From Anaerolineales bacterium UBA2232 (lineage in GTDB: Bacteria > Chloroflexota > Anaerolineae > UBA2200), in contig DDYO01000134.1 of the NCBI GenBank assembly GCA_002348045.1, positions 25,609-40,275 of the forward strand: a stretch of DNA of 14,667 nucleotides, given 5' to 3'. Made by a program: the position numbers and the translations under genes. The notes under the pieces were generated by a model. It had not been told where the DNA came from. It worked only from the letters and a program-made list of their open reading frames with translations, and made no database searches. Shown here one piece after another: positions 6,001 through 13,300 of this stretch. Position 1 is the stretch's first letter. Every line of letters begins with the position of its first letter.

Positions 6001-7596
6001 GCTCGTGCCCGCGCGCGGCTCACTGGGGCAGAACGCCTCGCCCGTGCCCGCCAGCCAGCCTGGCTGACGCACGCTTGAGCCTGAGCTGGAGCGGATAGCG
6101 TAATAGATGTTCTCGGCAGCGCATCCAGAGGAGCCCTGGAGAAACTGCCGCGTCCAAACGACGGCGACGTTCCCGTTGGCGGCTACCGCCAGAATAGGCG
6201 CTATGTCGCGGGTGGCGACAGAGTTGCGGGTGTGATCGGTCAATTGGGTGACCGCCGCGCCGCTCCCCAGTGGAGAGATAGTGGCAAAGGCTATGTCACT
6301 CGCTGCCGCCCCGCGCTGATTGAGGTAGTCACGGGTCCAAATGCTGACCCAGCCGCCGCCCGGGGCTGATACTATGGCCGGTGGTGACTGCTCCTTATGG
6401 TCCCAGGTGAACTGCGCGGTATTGGTGCCATCCGGATGGTAGAACGCGGCAAAGACCTCACCGTCTAACGCGCCGTAAGGATCCCACCCCTCAGCGTAAG
6501 ACTGGACAAAAGCTGGAGGCACGGCCGCAAGGAGAGTGGCTGTACGCGTGTACGAGGGGTCCGACTTGGACGTCAGGCTCACCGTGATCGGCTGCCAGTA
6601 TCCGATCTCCGACCCAGCAGGCATTTGCGAACGCACGGTCAGGCTGATCGCTTGGCCGGCTGCCAGCTCACCAGTGTCGGGGGCGCCATCGTTATCCGTG
6701 TCTGGAAGCGGCGTTGTGCCGTCAGACTGGTACACCCCTGCCGCTCCCGGAGGGATCGTGGTGACCTGAAAAGTGTCCTTGGACATGTCGCTCTGGTTCT
6801 GCACCTGGAGAGTCCACCAAAGGACCTCGCCAGGTGCAGCCAGCTTTCCCTGTTCCGCGGGGTACACCATGGCGCGCGCCGCACCCGAGGGCCTCCGAAA
6901 CAGGATTGCTTTGCCCTGGTGCAATCCGGTCTGATTATACAGGACCAGCAAACCATCCTGACCGGTGGAGTTCTGGATACCCACAGTGCAGCTGGCGAGC
7001 TCACCAGTGATGCGATCGTACTGGAAACGAACATCGCCGTTTTCGTGCAAGATGAGCTCAAAGGTCAACAAGCTGGAGCCGTCCCGGCGTGAGACCTCCC
7101 ACCATTCCACAACGAATTGGCGATTGGGTGCCTTTCCAATCGTCTGGTAGTATACTTTACCCTGGTTCTGATCCGAGCAACTCACGCACAAGTCATCCCA
7201 GAACGGGGCAATGAGGGCCGTGGGGGCAAAGGTAGAGGGTAGTCTCGTGTTCTGATAAGCCAGGTTGGGGCCGTCGAGAGTCACAAAGCCGTTCGTGCTG
7301 ATGAAGCACGACGTGTACTCGTGCTCGTACCACCGAAACTGGAAACCGATGGGGATTGCGCCTGAGGCTGCATCATCGCCCCGCAAGGTGGACAGAATGC
7401 CCGTGGCCCGCGCATCGACCCATCCAAACGCTACCGTGTCGTCCCAAGTGTAGCCGAAATCGTCCGGGCCTCCCGATGCCGCAGCGAAGGCGCGATGACT
7501 GGCGGAAGGGGGTAAGGCCCGTGAAGGGATTGTAGCAGCTATCATCATCGAACAGAGAACCAGTAGAATCACGAGCCAGAAGGCGATGTGCTTCAT
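3019..7596 (-). CDS. Large secreted multidomain protein: beta-sandwich, BNR/VCBS-like repeats, thioredoxin-like remnant and two DNRLRE domains
   Basis: 1525 residues, starting at ATG 7594-7596. The signal peptide spans residues 1 to about 39, with hydrophobic core IAFWLVILLVLCSMMIAA. Residues 45-235 resemble the beta-sandwich often found in bacterial exported proteins (IPIGFQF...STNGFVTL...LIAPFWDDL). Residues 245-360 look DUF11-like, with a possible calcium-binding stretch DTDNDGAPDTGE at 299-310. Residues 365-760 hold repeated strands such as NVAVVWTR, RFVIVWQR, RVLLLWEQ, QVFVGWIQ and QVILTWSN, suggesting a beta-propeller. Residues 776-850 resemble an Omp28/thioredoxin-like fold without its cysteines. 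Residues 1010-1196 and 1256-1438 are two DNRLRE-type domains (SDTYI, LLRFELPD/LIRFELPD, EATWYNAS/EATWLNAS, WDITSVV/FDITTIV). They are joined by Thr/Pro linkers at 1199-1255 and 1439-1490. The C-terminus includes WYTFFPEVVRR. No enzyme active site is recognised; an extracellular structural or adhesive role is inferred. Confidence 0.9.
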   Translation of the reverse strand: MKHIAFWLVILLVLCSMMIAATIPSRALPPSASHRAFAAASGGPDDFGYTWDDTVAFGWVDARATGILSTLRGDDAASGAIPIGFQFRWYEHEYTSCFISTNGFVTLDGPNLAYQNTRLPSTFAPTALIAPFWDDLCVSCSDQNQGKVYYQTIGKAPNRQFVVEWWEVSRRDGSSLLTFELILHENGDVRFQYDRITGELASCTVGIQNSTGQDGLLVLYNQTGLHQGKAILFRRPSGAARAMVYPAEQGKLAAPGEVLWWTLQVQNQSDMSKDTFQVTTIPPGAAGVYQSDGTTPLPDTDNDGAPDTGELAAGQAISLTVRSQMPAGSEIGYWQPITVSLTSKSDPSYTRTATLLAAVPPAFVQSYAEGWDPYGALDGEVFAAFYHPDGTNTAQFTWDHKEQSPPAIVSAPGGGWVSIWTRDYLNQRGAAASDIAFATISPLGSGAAVTQLTDHTRNSVATRDIAPILAVAANGNVAVVWTRQFLQGSSGCAAENIYYAIRSSSGSSVRQPGWLAGTGEAFCPSEPRAGTSRHLEPAVAATDDGRFVIVWQRERSDGGRYQDLYRAVVDTTGNPVLAPGPLLTDTLIGTNLGLFQPRLVTLSLGRVLLLWEQPPDIQYAILSSGGQLLNSPQNLTNGSGAQNSGIAATVLPNGQVFVGWIQDHQVAFSLVNSSSGAVTLPVRLENPWSALNEKVSVLATAQGQVILTWSNEPGTQLYYALLDGNGQVLTPPMPFRSPREDWLTINGQGQGIALATSSYVAPVPSPTPPGLLPRTVLAEWFSTVQYSLRQGAENAIARLVEEQGPSAIAALQYFPASDPIGNDAAVSRAYAYRNSYWLPLIFFDGGDPLSTAYTRPYDQRAYQHFRGVIEYERAQQSPVGISLSTTISKNRTTGRDQIDWTTTVQAVTDAAFGNLRLRCFVYEDPVSFGSGANAQQARYVMRDVALQQLITITNYAGQVFSGTVAVSQDWKLANLGLVALVQDDNTRQVLQAFSREIVPRPTPTPTPVGPVLTMALQQGRDGYNGASDTYISVNEPATRGDHYRLAVKGDGRYVPLLRFELPDALLGRVIYRATLKMHVESRSATVPCTVAVHRMLRPWNAAEATWYNASTGQPWTAPGASEASDVDPSKLDEVGISLVNVWYAWDITSVVREWAMDPSQNYGLALRTDVPGVPIYYFDSAEARDAKYSPILEIEYSDVMAPPTPTPTSTPTVTPTQPTPTATQTATTTPTSSPTLTPTATPTGPTPTPTATVPPLVLRQGVDGYAGVSDTYITADYSDMQYSTSPLNVRGDGNYVSLIRFELPDSLSNRHIIQASLELRTIYRSAILPCSVGAYAMKRPWVDSEATWLNASRNQPWVQPGAKSSLDSDTVLIDQRQLNSDNATYTFDITTIVQSWAAGTQSNYGILLRRTATASVTYRFASSEHTSTAYRPRLTIIHAPIVPTATATQTSPATPTRTITPTVIPSATPRISPTPSITAPATATLMPSVTPIHGRWYTFFPEVVRRHRLDWWYPIQLNLQSWGTR
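3127..3282 (-). repeat. Thr/Pro-rich linker DNA (second linker)
   Basis: This low-complexity stretch encodes residues 1439-1490 of the 1525-residue protein (TATATQTSP...TPSITAPATA). It separates the second DNRLRE domain from the short C-terminal tail. Such linkers are extended, and in secreted proteins are often glycosylated. It also generates spurious Gly/Val-rich reading frames on the plus strand. Confidence 0.85.
3283..3831 (-). other. DNRLRE domain copy 2 of the 1525-residue protein
   Basis: Encodes residues 1256-1438. It aligns along its whole length with copy 1 (SDTYI; GDGNYVSLIRFELPD; CSVGAYAMKRPW; EATWLNAS; YTFDITTIVQSW; NYGILLRR; YRPRLTI). Both copies keep one cysteine just after the third strand (CTVAVHRM in copy 1, CSVGAYAM in copy 2). 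The pairing of copies looks like an internal domain duplication. DNRLRE domains are found in many cell-surface proteins and are thought to be structural or carbohydrate-related. Confidence 0.75.
3832..4002 (-). repeat. Thr/Pro-rich linker DNA (first linker)
   Basis: Low-complexity coding repeat for residues 1199-1255, dominated by TPTPT, TATQT and TPTGPTPTP runs, between the two DNRLRE domains. On the plus strand it reads as a degenerate GTGGGYGT-type repeat. Such repeats can vary in length by slippage. Confidence 0.9.
4009..4569 (-). other. DNRLRE domain copy 1 of the 1525-residue protein
   Basis: Encodes residues 1010-1196: QQGRDGYNGASDTYIS, RYVPLLRFELPD, CTVAVHRMLRPW, EATWYNAS, WYAWDITSVVREW, NYGLALRT and YSPILEIEY. 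A short TPTPTP linker (residues 1001-1007) precedes it. The domain boundaries are judged by eye from the conserved strand pattern and the matching second copy. Confidence 0.75.
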
Positions 7597-7664
7597 GCTG
7601 ACGATTCTGCCTTTCGTGATGAGGCTCTCAGATAGAGCACTGAGTGTGCCAGTTGACGCTACTT

Positions 7665-7693
7665 ATGATAAACTCTGTCCGTCACAACAGCAA
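7665..7693 (-). promoter_or_regulatory. Possible sigma-70-type promoter for the 1525-residue protein gene
   Basis: Read on the minus strand: TTGCTG (7693-7688), 17-base spacer, TATCAT (7670-7665). The -10 box matches consensus at 5 of 6 positions; the -35 only in TTG. The start codon is about 70 bases further on. The leader contains a small hairpin (GCTCT 7624-7628 / AGAGC 7634-7638) and a weak AAAGG ribosome site placed rather far (about 13 bases) from the ATG. Confidence 0.35.
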
Positions 7694-7740
7694 ATGCTGA
7701 TTGCCCTCGAGCTGGGTATGTAATGCCGCTTGCTGCTGAA

Positions 7741-7768
7741 TTGACGCAACAGACTGTCAATCTATAAT
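7741..7768 (+). promoter_or_regulatory. Sigma-70-type promoter for the Kelch protein gene
   Basis: TTGACG (7741-7746), 16-base spacer, perfect TATAAT (7763-7768). This is the best promoter match in the window. It would start transcription near 7775 and give a 5' leader of about 150 bases before the ATG at 7925. The rest of the divergent intergenic region 7597-7924 shows no RNA gene, repeat or recognisable riboswitch. Confidence 0.82.
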
Positions 7769-7924
7769 AGCAGTGCGGCCAAGAATCCGCTGGAGCTGAG
7801 CTACCTGACCCATCGGATTAGATGACAGCGTGATGGCGTGCCGTGGACCCCGTCCGGCTAGTCTGTGCCAGGCGGAGTGGTTCCGGCTCGGATCTCGTTC
7901 CCCAAGAAAGGAGCATGGGCGACA

Positions 7925-10243
7925 ATGATGCGAAAGGGTCTCTTGTGTGCTTCCCTGACTTGTGTGCTGTGTGTCCTGCTGACCGTAGCCGTCACAGGCC
8001 AATCGGTCAACGATGATCCCGTGGAGATTTCCTTTGCGGAGACATTCACCACCACTCTCTATCATGACGCGGTGTCCTCGACAGCAATTTGGGACACTGC
8101 GGCTGGCCAATTACGCCTTCCTGCTCCACTTCCGCAGGAGGAGGGCGTCGCCGGCCAAATGTATGCGTCTGCCTTCGGCCACTCGGCAGTCTATGTGCCG
8201 GAGCGGGACCGGGTCTACATCGTCGGGGGTACCGGTGGCGTGATAGGGGTCCAGGAGTATGCTCCTGGCCTCACCACCACTTTCCGGTCGCTGGTGCAGC
8301 TACCGTACCGCCTGCGTGGTGCCTCGGTCTTCCATGCTCCTGCACGCCATCGCGTCTACGTCCTGGGCGGGGAACAGAAACTGATCTTTGCTTTGGACTG
8401 GGAACGTATGGTGAGTGAGACGTTAACCGTTCAGTTGCCGGAATCGCTGTCCTATGCGGCTGTGGCCTATGTGCCGGAGCAGGACAAGGCATACCTATTC
8501 GGTGGGATTGGGGCCAATGGGGCATCTCGCAACGCAATTCTGGAGTACGATCTGCAGGCCGGCACCGTAATCACACTGCCAGTAACGCTGTCCACTCCTG
8601 CGAACAGGAGTTCGGCAGTCTACGATCCGCAAGGGGGTGCTGTGTACATCTTCGGGGGGCAGAGTTTTGGCTTCCCCCTCAGCGGCATTCTCAAGTTCGA
8701 TGTGGTCGAACACACCTTGCTTACCGTCGGAGCGCTCCCTGTGGCCTGTAGCGGTTTCGGCGCTGTCTATGTACCAGAACAGCGACTGGCCCTTCTGTTT
8801 GGCGGGATGGACGCAACCCAGCCCCTGAGTCAGACTGTGGCATTCGACGCCACAACCGAGTCGGCGACCCTGCTTCCGGTTTTACTGCCGCTCCCTCGCA
8901 GCAACACCGCTGCGGCCTATGATACTTTGCGTCAGACCGTCTATGTATTTGGTGGTCAGTACGTATTCTTTACCCTGGGCGACATTCTGGCGTTTGATGC
9001 GGAGACCCATGGGCTGCAGGAGATTACCGCCAATGTAGGTGGCCGTGGCGGGGCATCGGCGGTGCATGTGCAGAGCACCCAGCGGACCTATGTCTTCGGT
9101 GGAGTCGATTCTTCAGGCTCAGCGATGAATACCATTGTGGCCTTTGACGAGAGGTCGTTGACGACCCGCCTTCTCACTGCAACAATGCCTATCTCGATAA
9201 CTGATACCTGTGCAGTATACGATGGGAGCACCCGTCGGGCCTATGTGTTTGGCGGCGCGACGTTGCTCGCTGCGCCACAATACTCCTCCAGCATCCTGCG
9301 CTTCGAGGCAGATACAGAAAGGCTTTCGGTCCAGGGGGCAGTCCTTCCTGAGCCTCGCGCCGGCTTGGCTGCCGCCTATGCTGAAGACGAGCGGACGGTC
9401 TATCTTTTTGGTGGCGTGGGTAGCGAAGGATGCACCGACCAGATACTGGCTTATCATGTGACCGATGACCATCTCGCTGTGCTCCCCCATCGACTGCCGG
9501 CGCCAGTCGCGTATGCGGCCGCAGTGTACGATGATGTTGCCCGCAAGGTATACCTGTTTGGTGGCTGGGACCCGGCAACACTAATGCGCTACCTGAATCA
9601 GATCGTTGTCTTTGACGTCGAGAGCGAGACGGCGTCGGTGTTGCCGGTCAAGCTCCCCTTCATGCGGGCCAACGTCGCTGCGGTGTCCATTCCTGGAGAG
9701 CGAGCGGCATATGTGATCGGCGGCACCTACGGAGCTGCCCGGCACTTTGGCGATGTCCTGCGGTTTGACATGCTGCGGGGCACGATTCAGCGGGTACCCA
9801 ACATGACCCTGGCCGTGGCGCGACACTCGGCAGCTGCTGTCTATGTCCCCGGTCAGTTGACCGCCTATTTGTTTGGTGGGATAGGCCCCTCAGATCGGCC
9901 ACTGGCCGATATCACGGTGCTGCGTATGGCCTACCCTTTGACGGCGACGGCCCAGTCGTTGCAGATCAATGCTTCGGGTAAATCCGTGGCCTATGCAACC
10001 CTCGGAGCCCAGCAACTACTGCGTGGCGGTCAGGCCGACTACTTTGTGTCCAACAATGGGGGGGCAACGTGGGCAGGCGTGCAACTCGGGGTCAGGCACG
10101 ATTTTGGCGCTTTGGGCAGCGATCTTCGCTGGCGAGTCCTGCTGGGAGGCGATGGCTCGACCACTCCATACGTGAATGGGCTGCAGATCCTGTACGGGCA
10201 AGTTGACCTTTACTCACTATCGCTGCCGCTCGTCCTGCGGTAG
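7925..10243 (+). CDS. Secreted Kelch-repeat protein (twelve repeats) with C-terminal LPLVLR tail
   Basis: 772 residues from ATG 7925; ATG 7928 is an equally possible start one codon later. A signal peptide covers about residues 1-25 (MRKGLL, then hydrophobic CVLCVLLTVAVTG). A short N-terminal segment (FAETFTTTLYHDAVSSTAIW) is followed by twelve Kelch motifs between about residues 75 and 660. Each ends in [VA]YxxGG (VYIVGG, VYVLGG, AYLFGG, VYIFGG, ALLFGG, VYVFGG, TYVFGG, AYVFGG, VYLFGG twice, AYVIGG, AYLFGG). Twelve repeats would make two six-bladed beta-propellers or one large array. Residues about 675-757 (YFVSNNGGATWAGVQLG, SDLRWRVLL) form a beta-rich domain seen after propellers in other exported proteins. 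The protein ends in LYSLSLPLVLR. The ribosome site AAAGGAG (7907-7913) lies 11 bases before the ATG, a longer spacing than usual. Ligand and function are unknown. Confidence 0.92.
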   Translation: MMRKGLLCASLTCVLCVLLTVAVTGQSVNDDPVEISFAETFTTTLYHDAVSSTAIWDTAAGQLRLPAPLPQEEGVAGQMYASAFGHSAVYVPERDRVYIVGGTGGVIGVQEYAPGLTTTFRSLVQLPYRLRGASVFHAPARHRVYVLGGEQKLIFALDWERMVSETLTVQLPESLSYAAVAYVPEQDKAYLFGGIGANGASRNAILEYDLQAGTVITLPVTLSTPANRSSAVYDPQGGAVYIFGGQSFGFPLSGILKFDVVEHTLLTVGALPVACSGFGAVYVPEQRLALLFGGMDATQPLSQTVAFDATTESATLLPVLLPLPRSNTAAAYDTLRQTVYVFGGQYVFFTLGDILAFDAETHGLQEITANVGGRGGASAVHVQSTQRTYVFGGVDSSGSAMNTIVAFDERSLTTRLLTATMPISITDTCAVYDGSTRRAYVFGGATLLAAPQYSSSILRFEADTERLSVQGAVLPEPRAGLAAAYAEDERTVYLFGGVGSEGCTDQILAYHVTDDHLAVLPHRLPAPVAYAAAVYDDVARKVYLFGGWDPATLMRYLNQIVVFDVESETASVLPVKLPFMRANVAAVSIPGERAAYVIGGTYGAARHFGDVLRFDMLRGTIQRVPNMTLAVARHSAAAVYVPGQLTAYLFGGIGPSDRPLADITVLRMAYPLTATAQSLQINASGKSVAYATLGAQQLLRGGQADYFVSNNGGATWAGVQLGVRHDFGALGSDLRWRVLLGGDGSTTPYVNGLQILYGQVDLYSLSLPLVLR

Positions 10244-10250
10244 CAGCCGA

Positions 10251-10282
10251 GCCGGCAACTGCAGGCGTCAGCCGTTGCCGGC
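10251..10282. terminator. Hairpin just after the Kelch gene, possible terminator
   Basis: GCCGGCAAC (10251-10259) pairs perfectly with GTTGCCGGC (10274-10282) around a 14-base loop, starting 8 bases after the stop codon. No T-run follows, so termination without Rho is uncertain. Confidence 0.45.
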
Positions 10283-10328
10283 AAGATCCAGACGGTCGGG
10301 GATTGGCCTACGATCAAGACCGAATATT

Positions 10329-10364
10329 CAGCTTCCGCCCTGCGACTCTGCAGGGCGGAAGCTG
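10329..10364. terminator. 15-bp perfect hairpin between convergent genes, possible bidirectional terminator
   Basis: CAGCTTCCGCCCTGC (10329-10343) and GCAGGGCGGAAGCTG (10350-10364) are exact reverse complements around the 6-base loop GACTCT. It sits between the Kelch gene stop and the stop of the leftward ASH-repeat gene (10400). Neither side carries a clear T-run, though the minus side continues as AATATTCGG. Its location suggests it limits read-through from both genes; RNA stabilisation is an alternative. Confidence 0.55.
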
Positions 10365-10399
10365 CTCAGTAGTTGGGCATTGGCAGGCGGTCGGTGGCG

Positions 10400-13300
10400 C
10401 TATTGCGGCGGCTGTCCTGATAAGCCTTCGCTCTCGGCCTTTGGCCTTGTGCTGGCCGCCGAATGCCTGGCTAGGGAAATGACCGGTTGCAAGGCGGCGC
10501 GGACGAGGGCACGGCGACCAGGGCTGAACGCGATCCATGATGCGATCTGTGGGCTCCAGCGGTAGTACACGTCAACCACCCACCTGCCCATAGCTGAATT
10601 CACCAGGGTTTGGTCGCGGAGGCTGCGCAGTGTGTACAGATCTTTCTGCATCGGCGAGCCGTAGGTCGCTGCCGCCGCGGCGCACGTTGTGCTGACTCCG
10701 GCCAGAAGCACGATGACCTCGGGGCTCTGTGGATCGTTGGTCATCAGGGTGAGTCTCCCGCGGTCCATGGCAGCCCCGGTTGGTTCGTACTGAAGGGTGA
10801 GCAATTGAGATTCGGAGGGTCGCAGTAGCAGGGTCTCGTGGTCGATGACCGAGAAAACATCCCGGTCACTGTGCATCCGTACGACCTGGAGGATTTCTGT
10901 GCCCGTGTTCTTGACCGTTAGTTGGCGGCGAGATGACTGGCCCAAGGGCACTGATCCAAAGTCAACCCTGTCTGGTTCGATGACTATGTGCGGGCCGGGG
11001 ACCGATGTGGGTTCGGACACACCTTGCATGTCCACGGGAAGGATGGGCCACCGAGGATCGTTGGATTGGATGGCCAGGACGGCCCTCTGTTGCCCATTCG
11101 CTCCCTGAGGGTCCGGCTCGAAGCGCAAGTCTAACGTTTCCGATTCGTCGGGTAGTAACTGGAACATCGTGTTCCCCAGGATATGGAACGAGCGGAGCGC
11201 CTCCGGCGGCACGCCGCGGTCTACCGAGATCCCACTTACCTCCAGCAAAGGCCCACCTATGTTGCGGACTGTGAGGGAGAGCTGAGAACTGCTGCCGACA
11301 GCTACCGATCCAAAATCCAGACGGTCGGGCTCGGTGGAGATCTTGGGAACATCGGCAGTATGGCCTACGAGGGCAACCGCTACCTCCGGTTGCGCCGAGT
11401 CGTCACTCACGATGGTGAGCGTTCCCTGCTGCGGGCCGGCAGACACAGGCGCAAGCTGCAGAATGACCTCACGTTGCGTCCCAGGTTCGAGGCCGAAGCG
11501 AGTGGGTGCAGAGACGGCGAATGCCGGTTGGTCGCTGTGCAGGTCTGACACCAACAGCTCGCCACTGCCCACATTGCGCAGGGTGAGGATGCGCTGGGAG
11601 GACTGGCCCAGGGCGACGGTTCCAAAGTCAAGGGTCAGGGGTTCGACGGCCAGCCGCGGAACGCCAAGAGCCGCTCCGGACACCACAACTACCCAAGCGG
11701 GCTGGTTATGATCGCTGCATTTGATGGTCAAGGTCGTTTCGTGAGCCCCTGGGGTCTCTGGTCCAAACGAAACGGTGACGCTTTGAGATCCGCCTGGAGC
11801 CAGGGTGAAAGAGGTGTCGCCAGACAGGTCGAACGAACCGCCCGCCAGCTCGATGGCAAAGACGGTGAGATCGGCGGTGCCGGCGTTGTGTACCGTGAGG
11901 GTACGCTGGGCCGCTTGGCCGAGGGTTACGGTTCCAAAGTCGATCTGGGTCGGTTCGATGTTGATGTCCGATAGGCCTATGACGGAAGCGCTCAGGGTAA
12001 CCGCAACGGCGGCATTCCCTTCAGCATTGGATTGGATCGTAAGGGTAGCATCGAACAAGCCCATGGCGTCAGCATTGAAGGCGACCGTGAGGACTTTAGT
12101 TGCTCGCGGGGCAAGGGCAAAGATGGTAGCTCCCGATACCGAAAACGCCGGGTTATCACACTCGATGGCAGACACGAGGAGGTCAGCGGAACCAGGGTTG
12201 CGCAGGGCGACCGAGCGCTGAACGAGCTGACCAAGGGGGATAGTGCCCCACTCCAGATGTGTAGGCTCCACCGTGATCAGGGGAATGCCGATGGCGTTGG
12301 CCAACAAGCCGATGGTGAGAGTCGGACGATCGGGATCATCGCACTCGATCTCCAGGTCCACGGCCTTTGACCCCGGTGACGAGGGGGCGAAGATCACCGT
12401 CAGCCCATGCTCGGCGGAGGGAGACAACTGGAATGATGTCGGTCCTTCTACATAAAAGGATGGATCGTCGCACTGTATCGCTGACACGGTCAAGTCGGCA
12501 GTACCAGCATTGCGAACAGTGAGACTCATCTGGGCCAGTGTCCCCACCACAACGCTTCCAAAGTCCAGATCCGCGACGTCCACGTCAATGGACGGGATAC
12601 CGACGCACGCTGCCCTCAACACCACCGTCCATAGGGGACGATCAGGATCGTTGGAACGGATGGTGAGTGTTGCTTGCTGGGCGCCTGGTGCGGTGGGCTG
12701 ATAGTGGATGCCCACCGTTCGCAGGGCGTCTGGGCCCAGCATGAAGGACATTTCCCCGTCCAGCTCAAATTCACCTGTCGACACTTCGATCTCCAGGATG
12801 ACCAAATCGGCGTTGCCCACGTTGCGGACCACCAGAGCCCGTTCAGCCGACTGTCCCAGCGGGATGGTGCCAAAGTCGAGGGTGTTGGGTTCTACGGATA
12901 TCTCTGGAACGCCCACACCGGTACCTTGCAGGCTCACCTCAAACGATGACTGATCGGGATCATCTGAATGGATGGTCAGCGTGGCCTGATGTGCGTCAGC
13001 CTCGGTTGGCGCGTAAGCGATAGACAAGGCGTGGGAAGCCCCAGGGGCCAGGTCGAGGAGTGGGTTCCCGCCAATAGAGAAGGGGCCGGGCGGGTAGTCT
13101 ATCCCTGAGATGGCCAGGCTAGCGGTGCCCAGGTTGCTCAAGGTGAGGATGCGCCGCTCCGATTGCCCCAGGGCTACGGTGCCAAAGTCGATGGCCTTGG
13201 GTTCCACGTCGAGGAGTGGCAGGCCAATGGCGATTCCGAACATTGTCACCGACCACTCCGGTTGATCGCCATCGCTGGAATGGATCGTCAAGGTCCCTTG

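Noticed and set aside
7653..7670. TTGACG 7653 with TATGAT 7664 as a second plus-strand promoter
   Set aside because: Only 5 bases separate the two boxes, far too short for a sigma-70 promoter.
7865..7924. GTG 7865 as the start of the Kelch protein
   Set aside because: It would put 20 polar residues ahead of a good signal peptide. ATG 7925/7928 follows AAAGGAG and starts directly with MRKG plus a hydrophobic core.
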